From the NCBI RefSeq assembly GCF_001949145.1, contig NW_019091409.1:790955-854954 (forward strand): a stretch of 64,000 nt of DNA, given 5' to 3'. The DNA comes from Acanthaster planci (lineage: Eukaryota > Echinodermata > Asteroidea > Valvatida > Acanthasteridae). The translations under genes and the position numbers were made by a program. Shown here piece after piece: positions 50,212 to 62,100 of the stretch. Every line of letters starts with the position of its first letter. The stretch's first letter is position 1. Under the pieces are notes generated by a model. The model did no database searches and was not told where the DNA came from. It saw nothing but the letters and a program-made list of their open reading frames with translations.

Positions 50212-50611
50212 TTAACCACTTCATGCCCGGGGCATTTTTCAATGTTGATGATGCTGGGCCGGCATGACCATCATTTTTTCCGTTTTCAAAATCCTTCAAA
50301 AATTCATCATTTTATTCAACGGTCGTTTATAGCCACACAAAGTAATCTTTAGGCACTACNNNNNNNNNNNNNNNNNNNNNNNNNNNNNNNNNNNNNNNNN
50401 NNNNNNNNNNGGTATAAGGTTTCAAAACAAGGCTGGATTATCACCACTTTTGAGAGTGAAAAATGTCGGTAATGCCCAGCAGCCTGGTCTTTTGTTCGGA
50501 GTACGGTCTTTTGTTACAGGGCCCTGTTTCCTTTGTCCGAGTTCAGAGACCCCGGCCACACATATAAACCATACGTCTCCGATTCCAGAGTCCCCGGCAG
50601 GAAGTGGTTAA
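50212..50611. mobile_element. TTAA-bounded piggyBac-like MITE, copy 2 (inverted, gapped)
   Basis: TTAACCACTTCATGCCCGGG at the left and CCCCGGCAGGAAGTGGTTAA at the right. The interior matches copies 1 and 3 in reverse orientation (GTTTCAAAACAAGGCTGG against CCAGCCTTGTTTTGAAAC). The assembly gap 50360-50410 lies inside it. Confidence 0.75.
50360..50410. other. Assembly gap (51 N) inside a MITE
   Basis: A run of N within TTAA MITE copy 2, probably caused by its similarity to the copy 0.7 kb away. Confidence 1.
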
Positions 50612-50887
50612 GCTACAGCTGAATTGAGATAACTTCTGGTAGACGATCATGTTACTGGGATTACTAAAAGCTGCAGTGAGGTGAGTCGGACGTGGCCGAT
50701 CAAGGTTCTGTTCACATCTCAGCCCTCTAGTAGAGGAAAGAAGTGACTTATGAATTAAATCAGCACCATTCTCCATTGTGCATCAATGGTGGAGTCGGAA
50801 AAGTTGAACACGTTATGAAAATACATTGCAACACACAATGAAAATCAGTCAGGTACACTCCACATTAGCACCAGGACTGAATGTAAA

Positions 50888-51037
50888 CTAAGGGCAGTGC
50901 TTTGAGAATACCAGTAGTGAAACATCAAATCTTTCGAAATGACTACAGAAATTTTGATTTAGCTAAGAGCAGTGCTTTGAGAGTGCCAGTAGTGAAATGT
51001 CAAACCTTTCGTAATGGCTACAGAAATTTTGACCAAT
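50888..51037. repeat. Tandem duplication, 2 x 75 bp
   Basis: GCAGTGCTTTGAGA, CCAGTAGTGAAA and CTACAGAAATTTTGA recur 75 bp apart. Confidence 0.75.
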
Positions 51038-51269
51038 TTCAATGGTGTTTCTGTGAGTGCAAAAACTGCTGCATTTCAATGCCTAAAATCTTTAAAACAA
51101 ACTAAAATCTACAGACATGTTTAAGGCAATTTTGGCACATCTGAAAGCCAAAAACTCATCAATAATTTCTTCTTTCTTAAAATGGAACATTCACTATTTG
51201 TTTTCAGTGGCAACAGCTTACCAATTTCAGATACTCCAATGTAGGGGTATAATACATAAGATGGCACTG

Positions 51270-51851
51270 TTAACCACTTCCCGCTGGGGTGCCCGGCACC
51301 GTATGTTTATACGCAGAGCCGGGGTGCCTGGTTTCGGACAAAAGAGCTGGTCTGTGTAACAAAAGACTGTACTCAGAATAAAGGACCTGCTGCTGGGAAT
51401 TTGCCATCATTAACTGCGACTTCCATTTTCGAAGGTAGTCTGGCACTGTTTTGAAACAGTATACCACTGTTTTGGGCATAGCGCGCCCGGGGATTAGCAC
51501 CGCGGACAAAAGTGCTCCAGGGCCCCATTGATGAGCGACAGAGCACCGCTGCTCGCCAATCCAGCCGTGAATGAAAAGACGCTACTGGCATTCACCGGAA
51601 CAAAGGAAATTATGCAACACCTCACAATTCAGCGCTCTCTTTCACAGGGCTGCAGGCTTGGTTGAATACTCGGGCGTCAATGAAGGTTGCTTGTCAGATT
51701 AGAGTAGCCACCAGACAGTCGTTCGTGTGGGTTTAAACATCCAGTAAATGAACACATGATTTTTTGAAGAATTTTGAAAACGGAAAATCTTGAAAAGATC
51801 CCATCATCTCATCCCGCTCAAGAAAAATCCACCCGGCAGGAAGTGGTTTAA
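51270..51851. mobile_element. TTAA-bounded piggyBac-like MITE, copy 3
   Basis: Left end TTAACCACTTCCCGCTGGGG, right end CCACCCGGCAGGAAGTGG followed by TTTAA. It is 582 bp, in the same orientation as copy 1 and very similar to it over most of its length. Confidence 0.8.
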
Positions 51852-53183
51852 CTATCAATGATCTATTTCTCAAAAGAAAAAAAAATGAACCTGAGAAGTT
51901 CAAATGTGCACATAACACGAAGTTAGGGCTAAAAGTCCAAGGCCCCCCCCCCCCCGGAGAACGTACAGGTACTCCCTGACCCCCAAGGCAATGAATAAAG
52001 TTTGTAGAAACCACCAACAACATAGTACTATAAAGTCAAGTAATAAAGAAACCCAGTTTGATAACTTGTCCAAAACTGGCAAGGAGCAAATGACTGTGGA
52101 TCTGGCACTGGCCGTGTGGGAATTTTAAAAGTCAAGTCGCTAAAATATTTAAATGCTGACAAAAATTTGGTTTGTGCTGAAAGCTACTGGTTCATTCGTT
52201 TACATGAAGCTCTAATATCAAGACTTACTTATCTTACCAACTTATTCCTGAATGGCCACCCTAATCACTGCTCCCTACACCACCCCCTAAATACCCACGT
52301 AGTATATGGCTGTATATGTTAATGAGGAAATAAATACAATGTAATACTAAGTAATACGAGTGTTACTGGGTCAAACAGTTACGATGCTGTGATAGACCGA
52401 TCGCACCCACTAAGTCACATGACCTGGAGTATCAAATATCAGCAAAACACAGTGTCCCCCATGGCAAAGTGTGTCATAGGTGTCATTGACCCAAAGTAAT
52501 GCCCGTGAGTGATATACCAAAAATTGGCTTCATTTTTGGTAAACAACACTTAAAAAGAAGCTGTCCTTTTGAAGTGATACCCACTGTAGGTCAAATGACT
52601 TAGCGGGCGGAATCGGTCTATTGTCCACTGGTTGGAGATGTTCTCCTTTTGTAAGTTACAAGAGAATTGGCATCTGCCATCTTGCAGTGCATGGTCTTTG
52701 TAGAATGGCCGCCTATGGGTCATCCATTTCCAGGTTCCTAGTGTAATACTATCAAGCTGTGTTTCGGTGAATTAGACTCGCAAATAACGGTGGGGGGAAA
52801 AGTCAGCTTAGAATTTGTGCAAAAGCCTTAGCAGATATGGCCAAGTTCAATCAGTGGTCATTTGATAACCACCAATTTTAACTGATAAAAGATGCACGAA
52901 ATATATCCTGGTACCAAGCCAAATCGGCAAGCGGTTGACTTTTGGCCAGCAACTGAACTTGGCTCAAGCTAAGCTAATATTTTTCCACAGCCACTGTGAT
53001 TATTTTGCTCGTCACTTCTTACACACAGCTAACTCTGCTGCTGAGTTGACTCTTTGTTGTAACACTCATGATTTCAGTGAAAGGAACCGGTCTGTATGTA
53101 GAAATCAGCATCAGTGTGATACACGGCTCTGTGGTCTGGATTCGATTCCTCACATCAGATCAGTGAAGACAGTCTCATTGTCC

Positions 53184-56100
53184 TCAAGAGGTATCATAGG
53201 CCAAGTTGGGACCTAGCCATTTCTCAGCATCGGACACGTCCATGTGTTTCCTGCTAGCATAGTCTTCAACCTGGAACGATGACAGAACATTAAAAAAACC
53301 TCGGCATTAAATAATCCCATGTATTTACTACTGTGGATGAAATCTTTAGTTACCTCAAATGGTAAAACAGGCCAGTTCTGGCCACCAAATTAGTCTACAA
53401 AGCCTCAGTAAATGTATATCTTACACTATGCACAGAATGAAGAGCCATAAACTTTTAATTATAGAAATTTTCCTTTTGCAACGATAAGTGTCGTTAAGAA
53501 CCGCCCAACTGTTTCAACTGGTTTCACTTGGATTTTCCAATCTCCACAGCTTACTTGGTCTTTGGTGATCTTTCCCACAGCAAAATAACTGGACTTGGGG
53601 TGGGCGAAGTAGAGTCCAGAGACAGAGGCAGCGGGCTCCATGGCGAGGGATTCGGTCAGTCTGATGCCACAGCTGGTCTCCACGTCCATCAAGTCCCACA
53701 TGGTTTGTTTCTCTGTGTGTCAGGCTGGCTGGGGTAACCAGGCGCAGGCCTGATGCCCTGCGCAGATTGTTTAGATCAAGGGAAGATGTCGGTCAGTAGC
53801 AGTTTCTTGAAATATCAAGTTCAGTGTGTAAAGACTAAAGGTGCCTTTCTTGTTTGCTGCCATTAGTTTTACAACATGTGTGTTACAAAGTAAAGGTTTG
53901 CATGAGTAAAGGCACTTAAAATGTACAAAATTAGGTATTAACTATAACCAGCTGCAGTGTTGAAGTCAAGACCTCTTATGACAATCACAAGACCGACACA
54001 AGACCTAAAGCCTGAACTCAAGACACACACGGTTCAAATGAACTGCAACAAAAGCATTCCTTGTCATTATTTGCCATGTGACTTGTGACTGGTCTTGTAA
54101 CTGATCTTGTGACTGGTCTCGTAACTGATCTTGTGACTGGTCTTGTGACTGGTCTTGTGACTGGTCTTGTAACTGATCTTGTAACTGATCTTGTGACTGG
54201 TCTTGTGACTGGTCTTGTGACTGGTCTTGTGAAGTTAAGAGGTACAGGATGTTCTGTGACCTACCTCATACTTGACTTTGAGAAGGTCCTGGGTTTCCAG
54301 TTTTTCCTGGTTGCCGTAGCCCCAGAACTCTTTACGTAACCTCATGTGCAACTCCTCAGCAAAAGCCTGCATAGAGAGAGCAGGTCTTAAATGGTGCAGA
54401 GGAATCAATATAGGCAAAAAAAAAAGCAAGAGAACCCTGTGATCACAGCTGGGCCATTTCAAAGGCTGTACTAACAGTTCCACTCACAAAACTGCCCAGG
54501 TTACACCCAAGAATGAAAATTCCTTCATTTCTACACGTACAACAATTGATAAATGACAAAATATGGAGGGCCTGACGTTTCGATCCTAGCAGAATCTTTC
54601 TCAAAGGCAAAATTTTTTTTTTTTCCCTTTGAGAAAAATTCTGCTAGGATCGAAATGTCAGGCCCTCCATATTTTGTGATTTGTATTTTAGGTCACTGTA
54701 GTCAGCAAGCAGTTTGCAGCAGTTTTGTTTTACATATCTTCGGCAACTGATAAATGTCTATACTTCATAGACTGCCTTTAGGACCAGTTACCGTTGCCAG
54801 AAATCTGGAAATGTGCATAAAACTACACTCCTGCCAAACCGCTTCAGGCCATTTTCCAGAAAAGTAAGTCCTTCAAAGGTCACACCTCAGCTAGTCTGTC
54901 GGCAAGCGCCTTGACCATGATGACGCTGTAGTCATCAAACTCTTTCTCGTATTTCTCACACAATTCACGGGACCCGAAGCCCGCCGACACGGCAAACGCC
55001 CCAACGTAGTCCGTTATTCCCGACTCCTTGGGAGCAATGAAGTCAGACAGGCACATATAGGGCTCCTTCAACATTCCCGAGTCCTTCTCAGCCTAGAAGG
55101 AGAAGATCAGAGCATTTCAAGAAATGTGTCATTTTTAGAGACTTCACCAACAAGGGAGACGCAAATTACTTTGGTGGAGTGGAAAAAAAAGATGAAGGGG
55201 GACTTAGAGTACTAAGTTCCCACAGAACTCAACTTGAACATCTTTGGAACTTCAATCTTTTTTATCACTGACAATGTTCATGGCATTACCATGATTAGAC
55301 TTTATGACAACTGATGGTGTGACCCATCAAATAAGTTGCATTCAGTGTTTGAAAGCAGAGACTCACAGGCAGACAGTGGGTATCAAATCAAAACAGTATA
55401 CATTTTACAATGTTGACAAACACCATGAGACAACTTCAGCAGGAAACTGCAGGAGAGGCACTAAGATTGAAGTTCCAGACCTTCGAGGGAAAGGACCTGT
55501 GATGCAAAAGACCAGGGGGCAAATTTCATGGTGCAGCAACCTTTGGTTGGCAAAACTCTATTACAGTCCAAAACTGCCATGACCACTGCTCTGAATGAAG
55601 CTCCGATGATTTTTGGCGACGCATGAATTTGGTAAAATACTCTCTCTACTGAAGGCTGGTTCATGCTACAGGCCAATGCGGAAGCGAGGCAAATTTAACG
55701 TCACGAAAGATTACCAGCAAAATTTCGCTCGAGTTGAAAATGTAACCAACTTCAGCAAATTCGCAGCACAAATATTTGATCCGACATCGTAAATTCACAC
55801 AGGTCTTCGCTTTGGCATCAAGTAAGAACCGGCCTTCATTCCACAAAATCCCACCCAGGTGATAACTTACGTTGATCCCAATTTACCTATGCAGACTTTA
55901 CCCACCGAAAGGCATAGTCAAGAGTTCTGACTAAAAGTGACGCAAGTGGGAGGAGGAGCTGAAGGTTACAGAAGAGGGGGGCACCCAATTTCTATTAAGC
56001 ATGTTAACCACAGTTAGTAACAAGGTCACAAGACGTTATAGTGATGCTGTCGCTTTCTTTCAGTGGGGAAATGACAGGAGGGTTGAGGATGTCTTCATGA

Positions 56101-59100
56101 GGTCACACCTCAAGCTATCAAGCTGACTGCAGTAGACCATACCTGCTGTCTGAGTCCATAAAACACAGCCTTGGGCTCCCCCATACCAATCTCCTCATGG
56201 AAGACATAGATGTCATCTCCCACACTGTGGGCTGGATAGATGCACATCACCCCCGAGGCCCGTAAAAGCTTCTGGTCAATAATCTTATTCAGCATCGTCT
56301 GAGCCTCATTGAATACCTTCTTTGCTTCCTCCCCTGGGAAAAAGAAAAACAATAAAAAAAGGATTTTGCTGTGTAGATTCACAAAGACCCACCATCGACC
56401 TAGAGATCTACTCTTTGAGCCCCTGCGATTCACTGGCGTGATGGCATGTTTGAGTTCAAAAGCCACTGTGGCATTCACCACAAGGTCCAGAATTACAACA
56501 CAGTGTAGTGTTGTAGTCGAGTCCATCAAAAGTCCTTTCACAAGACCAGTCAAAAGTAGCAAGAGGAACAAAGACAAAAGCAGTGCTTCAGTCACAGTTC
56601 ATTGGAATAGCTCCTGGCTTGGCTTAAGACTGAATTGACTAGTTATTTGAGACTTGTGATGGATTTGACTAAAACATTGATAAAAACATGTAACATTTTG
56701 AAAACACAACCTATCTTCAGAAGTAACAAGATGTAAAAATGAGCTTATTTATTAATCAAACACTTTTTCTCCCAAATGTTTTTAATCACGCAATAAGACT
56801 GCATCCTTTAAAATCACGGGAACCACTCACTAGATCATTTGTCAACTCTACTTCAACATACCTACAGTCTTGTCCTTGAAGATCTTCGGGTATCCCCTGT
56901 TGGGATACTTTCCCCTCAGCTGCCAGACATCAAAGAAAGGTTTCCAGTCGATATAGGGTATCAGACTAGTCAGGTCATAATCCTTGAAGCACTTGGTGCC
57001 GATAAAGGCTGGGATAACTGGAGGGGGGGAAAAAAATTTAGCGATGGTCCTATCTTTCAAGACAGAATATATGACAATACTAAAACTGACAGATTCTGGT
57101 CAGGCAAAATGAACGTTTGAAAGTATTTGACAGAATTAATGAGTAATGGGATAAAATTGATAGAAGCTTCCAAAAACTTCAAAAGGTTTCTAGGCTAGGA
57201 CTCAAACCCACTGCCTCCAGCTCAATAGCACAAACATCTGAACACTAGACCCCTAGGTTTGTCAAAGATGGGTGGGTTCTACTACATTACAGCAAAAAAT
57301 CATGAAATCAGGATAGTCGAAAGCACTGCACACTTTAGCATCTTCAAGAATTTGCTCGGTCTAGTTTAAGTTATTAAATCTCAACATGCTCCTATCCCCA
57401 ACCAACATATAAGCTAATTCACAATAACGTACAGCTCTTTTTTCGACCTGGTTAAGGTTTAGAGGAAAACACAACCCGAGGGACAGTGTACGCAATAGAT
57501 GAAAATTAACCAAAGCTTTCCTATCAGTCGAAAATCGATCAAGTGCCATGATATGTCTTTGTAGTCTAACAGGTTGAGATTCTTGACTGTCTGTGACTAC
57601 TCAAACTGTTGGAGGGTTCATCACTTAAATGATGGAACGAATATCAACATGCTGGCAATGATTTCCCCTCTTCTTCCATGTGTCTAACTCTAGTACCTGG
57701 TTTGGGTTCTATGTTCCACTCAATGAGGAACTTCTTTTTTCTTGCTTCCTCTAAGGACAGGTAATGACGATCCTGGAATGAAGTTAAGCAGAAGCAAATC
57801 AATGTCCCAAAGGAGTAAAAAGCGACGAAGCTAAAGTACAAACCCCAACCTGTATCAAAACAGAATTAAATTGGTCAGTTTTGGTGTGTCCCAAAGGAGT
57901 AAAAAGCTACAAAGCTAAAGTAGAAACCCCAACCTGTATCAAAACAGAACTAAATTGGTAGGTTTTGGTGTGTCCCAAAGGAGTAAATAGCGACGAAGCT
58001 AAAGTAGAAACCCCAACCTGTACCAAAACAGAATTGAATTGGTAAGTTTCTGTGTGATTTGATTTGAAAAGATATCTTATGTCAATTCTGAAACTGAAAA
58101 ACTTAAATAACTGTTGTTTCTTTCTGCATTTATGTTTTTCAACTCTAAGCAACCACTGCCATTAGAATCCTAATGTGGGTTGTTAGATCTTGACATCTAG
58201 CATGCATAGGCTCAACCTTCTCTACGTACCTCCCCATGCAATAAGAACAGCCAATAAACAAATTGGAAAGGTAGATGCACATGACTAGATACGTGCAGTG
58301 TAGTTAGTTTATCACCGCAACACTCTGCAGGTTGCGATTTCAAGTCTAGCTCTTCCTTTCCTTTTTCAGTCCTAGATTGTAGACAACTCTGAATCTTAAT
58401 GAGTGAAGCTTGAAACATGAAACGAGTGGCTTCAAAATCAGGTTGAAAATAACGTTTGTAAGATGTACACTGAGAAAGATTTTTAGTTGGCAGTTCCATT
58501 ACACTTGACATATTGTTGTTTACTAGGAAATGCCAAAAATACTGTTTTCATTAGCCTTATGAGACATTTGAGAATTTTGTTATAACTTACCAGTTTTTAC
58601 GGGGGAACAAACTTCACTGTGAGGCTGCAAAGAAGCAGTGCAGTGAAAGATAAAAAAGGCAGGGCTCTATCTATGTGACCTTTGAAAAAGAGGTCGAGTA
58701 GACTCACCTTCAAGGAGTCATAGTGATCTTCACGGATCTCCTCATACTCCTCCCGGATTTCTTCAGTGAAGTCTTCAAATTGGTCCCTGTCCATCAGGGA
58801 AGAACACTATCATACAAAAACCACACAAGTAGCAGGATGAAAAGTAACAGAAAGTCTGCAGTAAGACATAACAAGAAAATCCCAAAATACAGATTCACAT
58901 CTCTAGTGACTTGTACTGCACCACTTTCCTCTGTCCTGGACAAACAAATGTCCTCCCTGACACATAAGGCAGTCAAGTTGGCAGAGGGGTACGCTCCTCC
59001 GTCACCTGGGTTCAAGTCCTGTCCAGGTTGACATGTGAATTGGGTTCTCAACACCAGCCTTATTCCACGGGCTTTCCCTGGAAACTACCTCTAAAAACTG

Positions 59101-62100
59101 AACATTTATTATCTCTTTTCATGCAGGGCTCTTTGGGAGAACAGTTTATGACTGATAGGGCTTTCCTGATTAAAAGAAGATTAAAAACAAACTAGCGATC
59201 GATCAATAATTGGATCGAACATGGGATCGAGCCAATGCTCAGCAACATCGGCAAAACTTGGGATCAGCAAATTTTCCTTGCAAATATGAGTGCCGATGTT
59301 AACTTGAAGAAAGAAGCAAACTCTGCACTCAGTTTGGCGAGCAAAAATCTCATATTTTTTACTTGAGAATAAATACAAACTGTGGTTTTTTCATTTGGTG
59401 AGATAAATGAAGACTTATACCATTGTACAACCCACATAAAGTATCCCCAAAAATTACACCTACACGATCCATGCCGCAACAACTCAATGCACAGACCGCA
59501 GTCCCAGGGAGCAGTCAGTGTACATGTGTACCGTTTCCATTGACAGCCATTCAAACAGCCCAGGAACTACACCATGCATGGCATCACACACGAGGTGCTG
59601 TGTGACCGGTCTGAAGGTAGCCCGAGATGTAGCCTTTATTCAAGGCACATATGGCTACCTGAACACACGACATGCACCTCTGCCGTTGGCATACACGATG
59701 AGGACACAATGGTGAAGCGGTGCCATGCGCACCTTGACTAAAGGCTACCGTGATTCAGCCCAAAGTGCTGTGTCTATTCTGCATGTATATGTACTGGTAA
59801 GCACCATGTGGGTTTGTGTGATCAGTTACATTGGTATCGTGCGCGGCGGCGATTGATGTACAGAGTTTATTCTCTCAACGGTGACTGTGATGGCAAAAAC
59901 TAATCCTATTACCGGTAATGTATAAACTGACATTTTAAGGGAGTACACTGGTTTTGTGTTGTTAGAAGGCCTACATCCTGTTAAGGTTACCTCTCAGTTA
60001 TTGTTGGTAAAAACATCGGATTGGATTGGACATTGGCCGATGTTCTGATTAAAACATCAGACATCGGATCGGCAGTTAAAACCTACATCAGTTGATCCCT
60101 AAAAAAACTAAAATTGTGCAGTCTTCTTAAGACGCTCTCGGTAATGACTCACCACCACCACACTCTTTGAAGCATCCAGTACGTGGATAGTAGGGGCCGA
60201 GTAGCATGGAGCTATCTTGACAGCTGTGTGCGTCTTGGAGGTGGTCGCTCCACCTATCAGAAGTGGCAGCTTGAATCCAAGACGCTCCATCTCCTTAGCA
60301 ACGTGTATCATTTCATCAAGTGAAGGCGTGATGAGGCCAGACAGGCCAACAATGTCTGAGAGTAAAAAAAAGCACATTTTCATTAGAACTACTGATTGTT
60401 TTCAAAGGTGTATGATGGATAGTTTCAAATGTGATGGTTGGAGAAGCCCTAAAAGGAAAGTATCCCGATGCAACTTCTGCAATGAAACTTGACTAATCAG
60501 ATTTCAATCTGCATTTTGAAAGATGTTATTCAATGCCATTACTCTAAATTACAAATGATGCTTTCAACAGTTTTACTTTTTGAGGGTTACCAGTATTTCG
60601 AATATACTTTTTGTACACTTGAAAGACCAGTAACTACCCCTTCAGAGCACAAGTACATTTTTACACAGTCTTTTAAAGTGCTTTTCCTATTTTGCCAATG
60701 CTCTCAAAGATAACATCTGGAAACTACATGTACCTGCTTTAGCCTCGATGGCCGTCTGGAGAATTTTGTCACACGGGGTCATAACCCCAAGGTCAATGAC
60801 CCGGTAGTTGTTGCATCCCAGCACTACAGCGACTATGTTCTTGCCGATGTCGTGGACGTCTCCCTTGACGGTGGCAATCACTACAGTGCCACTGTATTGA
60901 TCCTGTAGAGAATAAGCAGGAGAAATCATGGTATTATGTAGAGCCAATGATTTGCCGATTGTGGGAAAACGGACGGACTTCACGGCATCAACACTTTGAA
61001 ATGAAAATTACTGCTTGAAACAGAACTTGCAAAATTTCCCACTAAGAATGGCTTCAAAAGTAAAAAAAACTTTCCGCCAAGGACCATAAATAGATGCCTA
61101 CCAAACTCTTTTAAAATGCTTGCTTTTAATGAACACATTATGCTAGAAACATGCTAAATTACACCGATCTACCGGTACCACATGATTGGGTCGTCCGCGC
61201 CGGTACCGATACTTGCAAGCACTGTGGCGTCTGGGAGCCTTAACCGTGCAGCGGGGGCCAGCAGAGCACAGTGGGGCAATACGGTACACACATTGGCCAT
61301 TCACACGTCCACCGTACTAGCATTGAAATCAAGGTGCAGCCAAGTTTATACTCACACATATGCTTATTTAAGATTTAATATTAACTCTCTGAATTTTGCC
61401 GCACCACTGCCAAATAAAATGGCGGGTCGATGTCTAACATTAACACATGGTGATCAACGACTGTTGCATGCAAGACCTACTCTATGACTTCACTGTACAT
61501 GTATTTAAATGTAATTTGATTTTATACACGAGGAGTGACACATGAATTGTCCGTTGATTAATCGCAGCAAGTTTTTGACGATTGCTCAGATGGGAAATCA
61601 AGGGCAGGGGGATGCAGTATTTATCGTGTGGATTTTAAAAAAAAATTTCACTCCAGAAAATTATTTTAAAAAGTTGGAAACATTGCAGAGTATATCCAAA
61701 CAATTTTTTTTTGGGGGGGGGGATATGGTTGGCAGATGGTTTCCATGCATAGTTTAAAACTTGCTCTCCTTTTTCAAGGTTAAACAGAATTTGAATTTCT
61801 GAAGCGGAATTCGGAAATTGGCAAAATGGAAAATATTCATTTTCGAAACAGAGAATTATTGGCTCTAAATTTACGCTCACAAATGGGATCAACATCTGCC
61901 AATGGTGTTTGTGATGGACTGCTATGTTTCACAAGATATTTCCTCTGACACAAGTTCAAACAGCTTAATGTACATGTATGATGTGGCATATGGATTAATC
62001 TAGCGACCAGAAACTGAAGCCATCACATCCAGGTGAGTAACCAATTTTCAACCAACAGGATGTTGTGACTTGCTACATGGGAGCACCTCGAGTAAAGAAA

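Larger units (their letters stand above)
47493..53183. other. Intergenic region MTR to WDR74, no recognised gene
   Basis: Holds TTAA MITE copies 2 and 3, an assembly gap and a 75-bp duplication. I recognised no coding exon. The end near 53183 is probably MTR 3' UTR. Confidence 0.5.

Noticed and set aside
54082-54233. CRISPR-like array
   Set aside because: It is a plain 12-bp minisatellite without spacers in an animal intron.
56110-56595. 161-codon minus-strand ORF with hydrophobic start
   Set aside because: Only its last part ([14 protein letters not shown] to GLRQQ) is an MTR exon; the hydrophobic part is intron read-through.
58597-58794. MTR exon starting at the ATG at 58794
   Set aside because: The phase does not join to the previous exon. 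The acceptor at 58807 gives [13 protein letters not shown], which matches human CSQLLDE and closes the frame.
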